Source of the DNA: Flavobacteriales bacterium | Lineage (GTDB): Bacteria > Bacteroidota > Bacteroidia > Flavobacteriales_F > PHOS-HE28 | Assembly: GCA_016699575.1 (NCBI GenBank) | Contig: CP064979.1 | Span: 3,224,001 to 3,288,000 of the forward strand | Length of the DNA stretch: 64,000 nt | Reading direction: 5' to 3' | Shown here: positions 27,694-35,889 of the stretch, piece after piece | Layout of the letters: the number at the start of each line of letters is the position of its first letter | Position numbering within the stretch: position 1 is the first letter of the stretch | Made by a program: the position numbers and the translations under genes | Notes under the pieces: model-generated | The model's input: the letters and a program-made list of their open reading frames with translations, nothing else | Databases searched by the model: none | Told to the model about the DNA's origin: nothing

Positions 27694-29664
27694 ATGAGGT
27701 TCCCTGTGAAGTCCGTCCGGGTGCTCGTCCTTGTTGCCGTGCTCGGTTCCACGTTCCTGTTCATGGCGTGGTCCAACGGTGCTTTGGAAAGCGCTGGCGC
27801 GTTCCATTCCAAGGAGGAGATCGCCTTTTTCAAGAAAGGTGGTGGCTCGCTGTCGGTTGGCCAGAACACCTACTTCAAGGCCAGCGGTCATTGCTACGGC
27901 TGCCACGGGCCTGACGCGAACAACTTCGCTATGATCGATGAGGACGGCTTCGACGTGAACCCCAGCGACGACTGGCGGAGCACGATGATGGCCAACAGCG
28001 CGCGTGACCCTTTCTGGCGCGCAAAGGTGAGCCATGAAGGGTTGGTGAACCCCGGCCACAAGGACGAACTGGAGCACACTTGCACGGGCTGCCATGCGCC
28101 GGGCGGCCACCATGACAAGGTGCTCACGAACGCCGGTCTGTACACCATCGCCGATCTGGAACAGGACCCCGTTGGACAGGACGGCGTGAGCTGCGTGCCC
28201 TGCCACATCCAGAGCGCGGACAGCCTGGGGCAGTTGTTCAGCGGCGACCTGCGGTTCGACACCTTGGGACGGCCGCTCTACGGCCCCTATGCCGGCATCT
28301 TCGGAAGCCCCATGAGCAGCTTCGTGGGTTACGAGCCCCTGTACGGCGAGCACATCAACGACGCCGGTCTTTGCGCCGGTTGCCACACGCTCATCACGCA
28401 CACGGCCGACCTGTCAGGGCAGTTGACGGGTGGCACCTTCGTGGAACAAGCCACTTACCACGAGTGGCTCAACAGCAGCTTCAACACCGATGTGGACCCC
28501 GACAACGGCATCACCTGCCAGGGCTGCCATGTGCCGCGCATCGATGATGCCGTGGTGATAAGCGCCAACTACCTCTTCCTCACGGGCCGCTCCCCCTACG
28601 GTCTGCACCACTTCGCGGGTGCCAATACGTTCATGCTGCAGCTGCTGAAGAACAACATCGGACCGCTCGGGCTCACTGCATCGCCTTCCCATTTCGACAG
28701 CACGCTCGCCCTCACCTTCGACATGCTCCAGCAGAAGAGCCTCCTGCTCGATGTGGTGATGGAAGGCCGGACGGCGGACACCGCTTTCGTATCCGTGGAC
28801 CTCACCAACTTGGCCGGGCACAAGTTCCCAAGTGGCTACCCCGCGCGCCGGGCGTTCGTGCAATTGGACGTGCTGGACGCCAACGGCGACACGCTCTTCA
28901 CCAGCGGCGGTTGGGACGATGCCTACGAGGTGAACGGCCACGACGCGGATTGGGAGCCGCACCACGACGTGATCACCAGCGAGGACCAGGCCCAGATCTA
29001 TGAACAGGTGATGGCCGACGTGAACGGCAACAAGACCACCGTGCTGGAGCGCGCAGCCAGCTTGCTCAAGGACAACCGACTGGCACCATTGGGCTTCAGC
29101 AATACGCACCCCAGCTACGATACCACCATGGTAGTGAACGTGGGCGCGTCGGACATTGACTTCAACCGCGACCAATTGGGCGTGGAAGGCAGCGGAACGG
29201 ACAAGGTCCACTATCACGTTCCCATGAACGGGTATGTGGGCCCGATCCACGTCTACGGCCGTTTCTGGTACCAGAGCGCTCCTCCCCGTTGGATGCAGGA
29301 GATGTTCTCGTTCAACAGTGCCGAGATCGACACGTTCCGTACGATGTACGAGAACGCCGATGGCAGTCCTGTACTGGTGAAGCTCGATTCATTGTTCGAC
29401 AACTCCGTGGCCATCGACACCCCGGAGGAACTCGGCGTGCGCATCCTGACGAACCCCGTGCGCGACGGTGTGCTGCGGATCGATGGCCTCTCCGGTAAGG
29501 TGCTAGGCATCGAGATCTTCGACATCCGTGGTCGCTTGGTGGCCCAGCCCCGGTTGACCGGTCGCACGCGCTTGGAGGTGCCATTGCCACCCGGTGCAGG
29601 GACCTACGTTGTTGTGTTCCGAACAGCAGGTGGTTCAGTAGCCGAGCGGGTGGTGTCCCATTGA
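27694..29664 (+). CDS. secreted pentahaem c-type cytochrome with T9SS type A sorting domain
   Basis: A 656-residue exported haem protein. ATG 27694 gives MRFPVKSVRVLVLVAVLGST, a signal or anchor. Five haem sites are visible: CYGCH (67), CTGCH (130), CVPCH (167), CAGCH (227) and CQGCH (275), the pattern of cytochrome c554/NrfA-like multihaem proteins. A beta-rich region follows (about 360-560, including NLAGHKFPSGYPARRAFVQL), then a sorting domain (VRILTNPVRDGVLRIDG to the end VVSH). The sorting domain implies delivery to the cell surface or outside. Partner oxidoreductases are not encoded nearby. Longer open frame upstream (27541) overlaps DUF5606 and is not used. Confidence 0.87.
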   Translation: MRFPVKSVRVLVLVAVLGSTFLFMAWSNGALESAGAFHSKEEIAFFKKGGGSLSVGQNTYFKASGHCYGCHGPDANNFAMIDEDGFDVNPSDDWRSTMMANSARDPFWRAKVSHEGLVNPGHKDELEHTCTGCHAPGGHHDKVLTNAGLYTIADLEQDPVGQDGVSCVPCHIQSADSLGQLFSGDLRFDTLGRPLYGPYAGIFGSPMSSFVGYEPLYGEHINDAGLCAGCHTLITHTADLSGQLTGGTFVEQATYHEWLNSSFNTDVDPDNGITCQGCHVPRIDDAVVISANYLFLTGRSPYGLHHFAGANTFMLQLLKNNIGPLGLTASPSHFDSTLALTFDMLQQKSLLLDVVMEGRTADTAFVSVDLTNLAGHKFPSGYPARRAFVQLDVLDANGDTLFTSGGWDDAYEVNGHDADWEPHHDVITSEDQAQIYEQVMADVNGNKTTVLERAASLLKDNRLAPLGFSNTHPSYDTTMVVNVGASDIDFNRDQLGVEGSGTDKVHYHVPMNGYVGPIHVYGRFWYQSAPPRWMQEMFSFNSAEIDTFRTMYENADGSPVLVKLDSLFDNSVAIDTPEELGVRILTNPVRDGVLRIDGLSGKVLGIEIFDIRGRLVAQPRLTGRTRLEVPLPPGAGTYVVVFRTAGGSVAERVVSH

Positions 29665-29680
29665 TCTGACCTCCACCGTC

Positions 29681-29688
29681 TACTTTGC
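29681..29688 (+). promoter_or_regulatory. putative promoter of the CPBP-family gene
   Basis: -7 box TACTTTGC with a TTG -33 element at 29661-29663, spaced 17 nt; ATG lies 22 nt downstream. Confidence 0.5.
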
Positions 29689-29710
29689 GGCGGCCCCACA
29701 AGACCTCCGA

Positions 29711-30610
29711 ATGAAGTCGTTCGTATCCCGATATCCCGTGGCCACGTTCATCGGCATTACGCTGGCGATCCAGCTGATCATTGTCCTCGGCGTGTACGTG
29801 GCCTTGCCGCCCGGCGGCATGCTTCACGATGACCCCAAGCTGCACATGTTGTTCAGGCTGCGTGTTTTCGGGCCGTTGTTGGCGGTCTTCGGTATCACGT
29901 ACGGTCTAGAAGGCATGCCCGGTATGCGCAAGTTGCTGGGCTCGTTCCTTGTGTGGCGGGTGCCGTTGAAGTGGTACGCCATTGCCGGCATCTGGAAGTT
30001 CCTCTTCGCCTACATCGGTATCGGTATCGTCATCGCAGCCTTGGGCAAGTGGCCCAGCTTCGGCCTGGTCATACCGCATTTCTGGGACGGTTGGCTGATC
30101 ACACTGCCGTTCATCTTCGGTATCGCTTTCGTGGAGGAAACATGCTGGATGAAGTTCTGCCTCACGCGCTTGCAGGAGAAATACAGCGCCTTGGTGAGCT
30201 GTTTGATCATCGGCAACTTCTGGGGCTTTTGGTACCTGCCCATGGTGGCCATCAACGAAGGTGTTCCGCCCGGGTACCCGATCGTCGTGTTCCACGGCTG
30301 CATGATCAGCCTCACCATCCTGCTGGCCTGGCTTTATAACAACACGCATAGCGGGGCGGTGCTCATGCTGGCGCAGGTGGTGAGCAACACGGCTTTCTTC
30401 GTCACGCCCATCCTGCCGCCCAACAACGAGATCGCAGCGGGCACCCCCACCATGTTCCAGCCGGAACCCTGGCACAACGCGCTGTTGGACGTGGATTACG
30501 TAACATGGTTCAGCTTGATCTTCATTGCGGCCAGTATCCTCATCGTGTGGTTCGCGGGTGCGAAGAACCTTGGCCCACGGCCACGGGCACGCTGGTCCGA
30601 CCCGGAATAG
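29711..30610 (+). CDS. CPBP-family membrane protein lacking the protease motif residues
   Basis: A 299-residue protein with about eight membrane helices and clear similarity to the CPBP/Abi intramembrane proteases. Motif 1 reads EETCWMKF where EExxWRxF is expected, so the Glu pair stays but Arg is Met. Motif 2 reads FWYLP, with Tyr for the active-site His. Motif 3 reads AQVVSN, with Gln for His. With three of the four usual motif residues replaced, proteolysis is unlikely; it may be a scaffold or binding protein. Own promoter; unlinked to the next gene. Confidence 0.75.
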   Translation: MKSFVSRYPVATFIGITLAIQLIIVLGVYVALPPGGMLHDDPKLHMLFRLRVFGPLLAVFGITYGLEGMPGMRKLLGSFLVWRVPLKWYAIAGIWKFLFAYIGIGIVIAALGKWPSFGLVIPHFWDGWLITLPFIFGIAFVEETCWMKFCLTRLQEKYSALVSCLIIGNFWGFWYLPMVAINEGVPPGYPIVVFHGCMISLTILLAWLYNNTHSGAVLMLAQVVSNTAFFVTPILPPNNEIAAGTPTMFQPEPWHNALLDVDYVTWFSLIFIAASILIVWFAGAKNLGPRPRARWSDPE

Positions 30611-30638
30611 GTTCCGTGCGGACGTATCCTTCCCGGAC

Positions 30639-30646
30639 TACCTTCG
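30639..30646 (+). promoter_or_regulatory. putative -7 box of the cupin-like gene
   Basis: TACCTTCG, 25 nt before ATG 30672. Confidence 0.5.
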
Positions 30647-30671
30647 TTCCAAGCCCGATAAGTCCCCAGCC

Positions 30672-31547
30672 ATGGAAGTGAAGAAGGTCGAAGCGTCCGA
30701 GATGACGCATGAGCAGTTCGTCGAGGAGCATTGGAAGCCCGGCATCCCGCTGGTGTTCAAGAACGCGACGAAAGTCTGGGGCGCGTACAACACGTTCAGC
30801 CCCGATTTCTTCCGCCAGAAGTACGGCGATCGGACGACCGAAGTGAACGGCAACCGCTACACCATGCGCGAGGTGATGGACCTGGTGGAAGGGAAGGACA
30901 CATCGCGTCCGGTGCCTTATCCGTGCAAGTTCGAGCTCACCAGCCAGTTGCCCGAAGTGTTGCCGATGATCTATCCCATGAACATCGGCTTCGCCAAACC
31001 GAACTGGTTGGAGAGCACTTGGTTCAAGCGCGGCTACTGGGGCAGCGCGGTGGAGATGTTCGTGGGCGGCGTGGGCGGGAAGTTCCCGTACGTGCACCTG
31101 GATTACTACCACCTAAGCGCTTGGATCAATCAGCTCTACGGGCGCAAACAGTTCACGGTGTGGCCACGCGGACAGGAAGAACTCCTCTATCCGGACCCGA
31201 ACGACAAGTGGAAGAGCAGCATCCCCGACATCGAGAACGTGGATCTGACAAAGTTCCCGAAGTACAAGGATGCCACGCCGATCACTTTCGTGGTGGGCCC
31301 CGGCGAAACCCTCTTCATTCCCTTCGGCATCTGGCACACGGCCAAAAGCCTCGAGCCGACGATCTCCGTGGCCTTCGACCTGCTGAACGACCACAACTTC
31401 CCGCTCTTCCTCAAGGACGTGTGGGCGTTCAAGAAGCGGCAGAGCACGGCCAAGGCCATCGCCGCCACCGGTTATGCAGCGCTGAGCGGCACCATGTGCA
31501 GGCTTGGCGACATGATCGGTGTTGAGCGCCGCAGCTCGCCCGTGTAG
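30672..31547 (+). CDS. cupin-like (JmjC-type) oxygenase family protein
   Basis: A 291-residue cupin_8/JmjC-like protein. ATG 30672 is chosen; the open frame runs back to 30525 into the preceding gene. The Fe(II) facial triad is visible: HLD with H142 and D144 (YVHLDYYHLSAW), and H222 in IPFGIWHTAKS, typical of 2-oxoglutarate-dependent hydroxylases. GRKQFTVWP is the strand between them. The substrate (protein, peptide or small molecule) is unknown. Confidence 0.82.
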   Translation: MEVKKVEASEMTHEQFVEEHWKPGIPLVFKNATKVWGAYNTFSPDFFRQKYGDRTTEVNGNRYTMREVMDLVEGKDTSRPVPYPCKFELTSQLPEVLPMIYPMNIGFAKPNWLESTWFKRGYWGSAVEMFVGGVGGKFPYVHLDYYHLSAWINQLYGRKQFTVWPRGQEELLYPDPNDKWKSSIPDIENVDLTKFPKYKDATPITFVVGPGETLFIPFGIWHTAKSLEPTISVAFDLLNDHNFPLFLKDVWAFKKRQSTAKAIAATGYAALSGTMCRLGDMIGVERRSSPV

Positions 31548-31552
31548 GCGGC

Positions 31553-31560
31553 TACCTTCG
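31553..31560 (+). promoter_or_regulatory. putative -7 box of the M28 peptidase gene
   Basis: TACCTTCG, 23 nt before ATG 31584. Confidence 0.5.
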
Positions 31561-31583
31561 GCAGCGGCCAAGCGCCGTTGCAC

Positions 31584-32789
31584 ATGAAGCGTCACATTCT
31601 CGCCATTGCCTGCGCGCTGCCCGTTTGCGGCTTCGCACAGCATCCTGTCATCCAAGCCGCGCTCAATGCCGTCAGCATCGATACGTTGGTGAACGACATC
31701 GAGCAACTGACCGGTGAAGTGCCGGTGGATGTCGGCAATGGCCCGGTGACCATCGTTAGCCGCCACAAGCTCAATGCGGGCAACGCGGTTGCGCAAACCT
31801 GGTTGGAGCAGCGGTTCGCCGCATTGGGATACACACCGACCACCCAATCTTTCAGCAACACGGGCTTCAACGTGCTGGCCGAGAAGACCGGTGCGGTGCA
31901 TCTGGACAGCCGCGTGATCATTTGCGGGCACTACGACGCCATGCCCGGTGGCATTGCCGCGGCCCCGGCCGCCGACGATGATGGCTCGGGCACGTGCAGC
32001 GTACTGGAGGCGGCGCGCGTGCTGGCGCCCTACCAGTTCGAGCACACCATCGTGTTCGCCTTGTGGGACGAGGAGGAGCAAGGGAAGATCGGCAGTGCGT
32101 TCTACGCGGGTGCCGCAGCGGCCAACGACGACACCATCCGCGCCGTGGTGAACATGGACGCCATCGCTTACGACGGTGATGCCGATGGCCTTGCGCGCAT
32201 CCATGCGCGTCCCGTGGCCAATAGCCTGGCCATCAAGGACACTGCCCTGGCCTGCAATGCGGCCTACGGCCTCAACGTGAACCTGGCCATCAACAACCCT
32301 GGAGCGACCTATAGCGACCACGCCAGCTTCTGGACGGAAGGCTACGGCGCCATCCTCGTTATCGAGGACTTCGACAACGATGGCAATCCGCATTACCACA
32401 CACCCACGGACCTCCTTCAATACATGAGCCTATCGATGTGGGAGGACCTCACCAAGTTGAGCATCGCCACGGCCGCCACATGGGCCGTGCCGCTCAATGG
32501 CAACCTGGCGGTCGAAGAGGAGCATTTGAGGGCCGCCCAGTTGCAGGCGTTCCCTGTCCCTGCCCGTGACATTGTCCGCGTGCTCACGGACATTCCTTCG
32601 GCCGGTATGGCCCGGCTGGCCTTGTTCGATGCCTTGGGCCGCGAAGTGCGCCGAATGCACGAAGGCCCGCTCGCGCAGGGCAAGCGGGCCATCGATGTTG
32701 ACTTGTCGGGTATGCCCAGCGGGGTGTACCGTGCAGTGCTCACAACCGGCCAGGGACAGGGCGCCCAAGTGGCCGTTGTGCGCGAGTAG
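31584..32789 (+). CDS. secreted M28 family aminopeptidase with T9SS type A sorting domain
   Basis: A 401-residue exported zinc peptidase. ATG 31584 (MKRHILAIACALPVCGFAQ) gives a signal peptide; a TTG six bases earlier is less likely. Di-zinc ligands and catalytic residues of M28 are in place: GHYDAMP, ADDDGSGTCSVLEAAR, LWDEEEQGKIGS (catalytic Glu pair), NMDAIAYDGD and the final YHTPTD His. The last 80 residues are a sorting domain (AFPVPARDIVRVL to VAVVRE). It likely releases amino acids from peptides outside the cell. Convergent with the cupredoxin gene, 2 nt between stops. Confidence 0.92.
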   Translation: MKRHILAIACALPVCGFAQHPVIQAALNAVSIDTLVNDIEQLTGEVPVDVGNGPVTIVSRHKLNAGNAVAQTWLEQRFAALGYTPTTQSFSNTGFNVLAEKTGAVHLDSRVIICGHYDAMPGGIAAAPAADDDGSGTCSVLEAARVLAPYQFEHTIVFALWDEEEQGKIGSAFYAGAAAANDDTIRAVVNMDAIAYDGDADGLARIHARPVANSLAIKDTALACNAAYGLNVNLAINNPGATYSDHASFWTEGYGAILVIEDFDNDGNPHYHTPTDLLQYMSLSMWEDLTKLSIATAATWAVPLNGNLAVEEEHLRAAQLQAFPVPARDIVRVLTDIPSAGMARLALFDALGREVRRMHEGPLAQGKRAIDVDLSGMPSGVYRAVLTTGQGQGAQVAVVRE

Positions 32790-32791
32790 GA

Positions 32792-33430
32792 TCAGCTCTT
32801 CACGAAGGGCTTCAGCACCGTGCGACGGCCGCGGTCCATCATCACGTAGTACTGGCCGGCAGGCAAACCGGCGAGATCCACCTGGTTCACACGATTGTCC
32901 TGCACGGCGGCCGTGCGAACCAGCTTGCCGTCAACGGTGAGGATGTCGATGCTGGTGATGCCCGTGCATCCGGTAAGCCCCACCATCAGCACGTCGTTCG
33001 CAGGGTTGGGGTACAGGGTGATGGCCTTCGTGGTGGCTACCACCGGCGTTACGCTGTTCGGATCAAGGACTGTTATGGTGCCGAACTGCGTGGTGGAATG
33101 CAGATCACCTTGGAATTCCTCAGTGCAGTGATAATCATACACACCGGGTACAGTGAAGGTGTGTGAAAAGGTCCACGGGGCCTGTTGTGCCATGCCATTA
33201 CCGAAGCCGGCCGGGTTGTCAGGGAACAGGTCCAACTGACCGTACACGTTGTGCGTTCCGCCCACGTTCGTCCATTCCACGATGTCGCCCAAGTTGATGG
33301 TGATGTCCATCGGGTCATAGTACGGCAGGTTGTTCGGATTGGACAGTGTGCCTCCCACTTCCACCTCATGGGTGGTTTGTGCGAGGGCCAAGACCGGGAC
33401 AAAAGAGAGGAGCGTAGCAAGCTTCTTCAT
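32792..33430 (-). CDS. secreted cupredoxin-like protein with T9SS type A sorting domain
   Basis: A 212-residue protein: signal peptide (MKKLATLLSFVPVLALAQ, start ATG 33430), a plastocyanin/azurin-like domain (about 20-125) and a sorting domain (ITLYPNPANDVLMVG to PFVKS). Putative copper ligands are the His of GGTHNVYG, the Cys of VYDYHCTEE and the His of DLHSTT. It could carry electrons or copper at the cell surface; the neighbouring region also encodes a secreted multihaem cytochrome, but a link is speculation. An 18-bp palindrome lies upstream at 33459-33476. Confidence 0.85.
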   Translation of the reverse strand: MKKLATLLSFVPVLALAQTTHEVEVGGTLSNPNNLPYYDPMDITINLGDIVEWTNVGGTHNVYGQLDLFPDNPAGFGNGMAQQAPWTFSHTFTVPGVYDYHCTEEFQGDLHSTTQFGTITVLDPNSVTPVVATTKAITLYPNPANDVLMVGLTGCTGITSIDILTVDGKLVRTAAVQDNRVNQVDLAGLPAGQYYVMMDRGRRTVLKPFVKS

Positions 33431-33458
33431 GCGCTGTGGTTTGTGGCACAAAGAAACC

Positions 33459-33476
33459 TCCTTTCCATGGAAAGGA
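33459..33476. promoter_or_regulatory. perfect 18-bp palindrome upstream of the cupredoxin gene
   Basis: TCCTTTCCATGGAAAGGA, 28 nt before the ATG and just upstream of a -7-like TTTCTTTG. The position fits an operator, but no regulator is known. Confidence 0.35.
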
Positions 33477-33518
33477 ACACCAACGATCCGACCGGTGGTG
33501 GAAGCCTATCGACCGATC

Positions 33519-35744
33519 TCAACGGCCCGTCCCCATGTGGAGGTCGATATAGTCGAGCACTTTGGTCATGAGATGCAGACGGTCTTTCCCACGCACGTTG
33601 TGGGCGTGACCAGGGTATTCGAAGTAATCCACCTGGATGCCCTTGTCCACGGTGTTCTTCAGGAATTGCAGGCTGTGTTCCCGGAGAACCGTGTCGTCCA
33701 GCGTGCCGTGGATGATGAGCAGGTCGCCTTGCAGCTTGTCGGCTTTGTCGGTGAGCAGGCTTGCAGCATAACCATCGGGGTTCTCCTTCGGGGTGTCCAT
33801 GTACCGCTCCGTGTACATCACCTCGTACATGCTCCAGTCCATGACCGGGCCGCCGGCCACGCCGACTTTGAAGAGGCCCGGCTTCTTCAGCATCAGGCTG
33901 GTGGTCATGAAGCCGCCGTAGCTCCAGCCGTGCACGGCCATGCGGTCGGTGTCCACGTAGGGAAGCTTCTTCAGGTATGCAGCGCCTGCCGCCTGATCCT
34001 CGACTTCCACCGATCCCAACTGCCGGTGAACGGCCTGCTCGAAGGCCAGCCCGCGGTGCTCGCTGCCGTGGCCGTCGACGGTGAACACCAGGTAGCCGCG
34101 TTCCGCTGCTTCCAGCATCCACGGCGAGGCGCCACCGAGGAAACTGTTGGTGACCAGTTGCACGTGCGGCCCGTTGTATGTGTACACCAGCACCGGGTAT
34201 TTCTTGTTCGCGTCGAAGTGGCTGGGCTTGATGAGGCGCGCGTTCAGGCGGTCGCCGTTCATGCCGGGCACCGTGAAAATGTCCACCGTGCCTACGCGGT
34301 ACTGCGCATAGGGGTTGGGACTGTCCTTGAGCACTTTCATCACCTGGCCCGATGATGCATCGATGATCTCCGTGCGTCCAGGCACACTCGTGCTGCTCCA
34401 CATGTCGATGAGCTTCCCACCCTCGAACTGCGCCATGTGCGTGGCCGCGTCCTTGGTGAGGCGCGTTACGGTGCCGGTGCCGATCTCCACCCGGTAAGCA
34501 TGTAATTCCGTGCTGCCCATGCGTGGCATGCGCACGGGTACGGGACGATTTTCCTTGCCGTTCAAGCTTTGGACCATGGGCACGTTCGGGTCGCCATCCT
34601 CGGCCGTGCCTTGGAGGTAGAGGAACTGCTCGCGTTCATCCGTGCCGAGGATGTCCGTCACCGTCCACGCGCCTTTGGTCAGCTGGCGCACCAAGCCGTT
34701 CTTCAGGTCGTAGAGGTACAGGTGCTGCCAGCCGTCGCGCTCGCTCCACCAGATGTACTGGCCTTTCTTCCTCAGGAAGTGGGCCGGGTGCTCGGGCTCC
34801 AGCCACTTCTCGTTCTTCTCCTCGATGAGCGTTTTCACCGGGGCACCGGTGCGCACATCATACTGCACCAGACGCAGTTCGTTCGTCGCGCGGTTCAGGT
34901 GCGTGACATAGACATACATCTCGCTGGGGTCCCATGCGATGTTGGTGAGGTACTGGTCCACCGGCTCGCCGGTGCTGAGGTAGGTGGTGCTGCGCGTGCG
35001 CACATCGAAGACGCCCACCTGCACATGGTGGCTCGCTTGACCGGCCATGGGATAGCGCAGTTTGTTGAAGGTGCTCGGCTTCGTGCTGATGTCTTCCACG
35101 TAGTAGGGTGTCACCATGCTTTCGTCCATGCGGTAGAACGCCAGCTGGCTACCGCCGGGGCTCCAGAACGTGCCTTTGGTGATGCCGTATTCCTGCCGGT
35201 GCACGCTCTGCCCGTTCACTATGCCATCCACCGTGTCCTTCGTCACTTGAATGTTGTCCTTCACGCCCGGTGCGGCCACGAAGAGGTTCTGGCCGATGGT
35301 GTACGCCACGCGGTGTTGCGCGTCGTCCATATCGTGGTTGGCTCCATCGGGAAGCATGGCCAGGCGTTCGGTTAACTTGTTCGCTGAGCGGTCCCACACG
35401 TACACGCGGTTGTTGTGCATGAAGCTGAAGGCCGTGGCGCTTTCCCAATGCACGGCGGGGAAACGCGGCACTGGCTTCTCCTCGACCAGCCCGCTGTTCA
35501 GTTGTGCCAAGGTCACGAGCGGCATGTCCAGGCTCTTGCCCAATGTGCCGATCCACAGCGTGTCGCTCTTCATATGGCAGTAATTGCTGCCGCCGGGGAT
35601 CCACTGCAGCCCGCGCAAGCGTTGCGGTGCCAGGTCGGAGCCGCCCTTCAGCACGGCATCGGAAAGCGTTAAGGTCTTGAGCTTCTCTTGGGCCGGGGCG
35701 GTTGCAAGGCAGAGCAGCAGTGCTGCGGAAACGACGTAGCGCAT
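33519..35744 (-). CDS. S9 family prolyl oligopeptidase / dipeptidyl peptidase IV-like
   Basis: A 741-residue exported serine peptidase. ATG 35744 (MRYVVSAALLLCLATAPAQ) gives a signal peptide; the TTG at 35765 overlaps a -7-like sequence and is less likely. The N-terminal part (about 35-480) is the DPP-IV beta-propeller, with YGITKGTFWSPGGSQLAFYR and RMDES. The C-terminal alpha/beta hydrolase has Ser in GWSYGGFM, Asp in HGTLDDTV and His in GHAHNVRG. It removes N-terminal dipeptides, typically with Pro or Ala at position 2, and would act in the periplasm or outer membrane. Ends without a T9SS domain. Confidence 0.93.
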   Translation of the reverse strand: MRYVVSAALLLCLATAPAQEKLKTLTLSDAVLKGGSDLAPQRLRGLQWIPGGSNYCHMKSDTLWIGTLGKSLDMPLVTLAQLNSGLVEEKPVPRFPAVHWESATAFSFMHNNRVYVWDRSANKLTERLAMLPDGANHDMDDAQHRVAYTIGQNLFVAAPGVKDNIQVTKDTVDGIVNGQSVHRQEYGITKGTFWSPGGSQLAFYRMDESMVTPYYVEDISTKPSTFNKLRYPMAGQASHHVQVGVFDVRTRSTTYLSTGEPVDQYLTNIAWDPSEMYVYVTHLNRATNELRLVQYDVRTGAPVKTLIEEKNEKWLEPEHPAHFLRKKGQYIWWSERDGWQHLYLYDLKNGLVRQLTKGAWTVTDILGTDEREQFLYLQGTAEDGDPNVPMVQSLNGKENRPVPVRMPRMGSTELHAYRVEIGTGTVTRLTKDAATHMAQFEGGKLIDMWSSTSVPGRTEIIDASSGQVMKVLKDSPNPYAQYRVGTVDIFTVPGMNGDRLNARLIKPSHFDANKKYPVLVYTYNGPHVQLVTNSFLGGASPWMLEAAERGYLVFTVDGHGSEHRGLAFEQAVHRQLGSVEVEDQAAGAAYLKKLPYVDTDRMAVHGWSYGGFMTTSLMLKKPGLFKVGVAGGPVMDWSMYEVMYTERYMDTPKENPDGYAASLLTDKADKLQGDLLIIHGTLDDTVLREHSLQFLKNTVDKGIQVDYFEYPGHAHNVRGKDRLHLMTKVLDYIDLHMGTGR

Positions 35745-35795
35745 GGTGGGCGATAAGTTGCGCAAAGATGATCGGCCTGAGGACGGGATGTTTCT

Positions 35796-35882
35796 TTCAC
35801 CACAGAGGCACGGAGAACACGGAGAAACTCCAAGGAGCGCGCTTTGGACAAGCCTCTGTGCCCTCCGTGGCTCTGTGGTGAA
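35796..35882. repeat. dispersed inverted repeat, copy 2
   Basis: Left arm TTCACCACAGAGGCACGGAG (35796-35815), right arm at 35863-35882 complementary with one mismatch; pairing extends inward (27 nt with four mismatches). It fills the gap between the divergent-end dpp gene and murB stop. Confidence 0.85.
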
Positions 35883-35889
35883 TTACTCC

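Noticed and set aside
28414..29250. Possible gene opposite the cytochrome (278 codons, minus)
   Set aside because: Antisense shadow; the plus-strand frame carries the sequence between the haem sites and the sorting domain.
31113..32420. A 435-codon minus-strand frame over the cupin and M28 genes
   Set aside because: It crosses two well-supported genes and has no motif.
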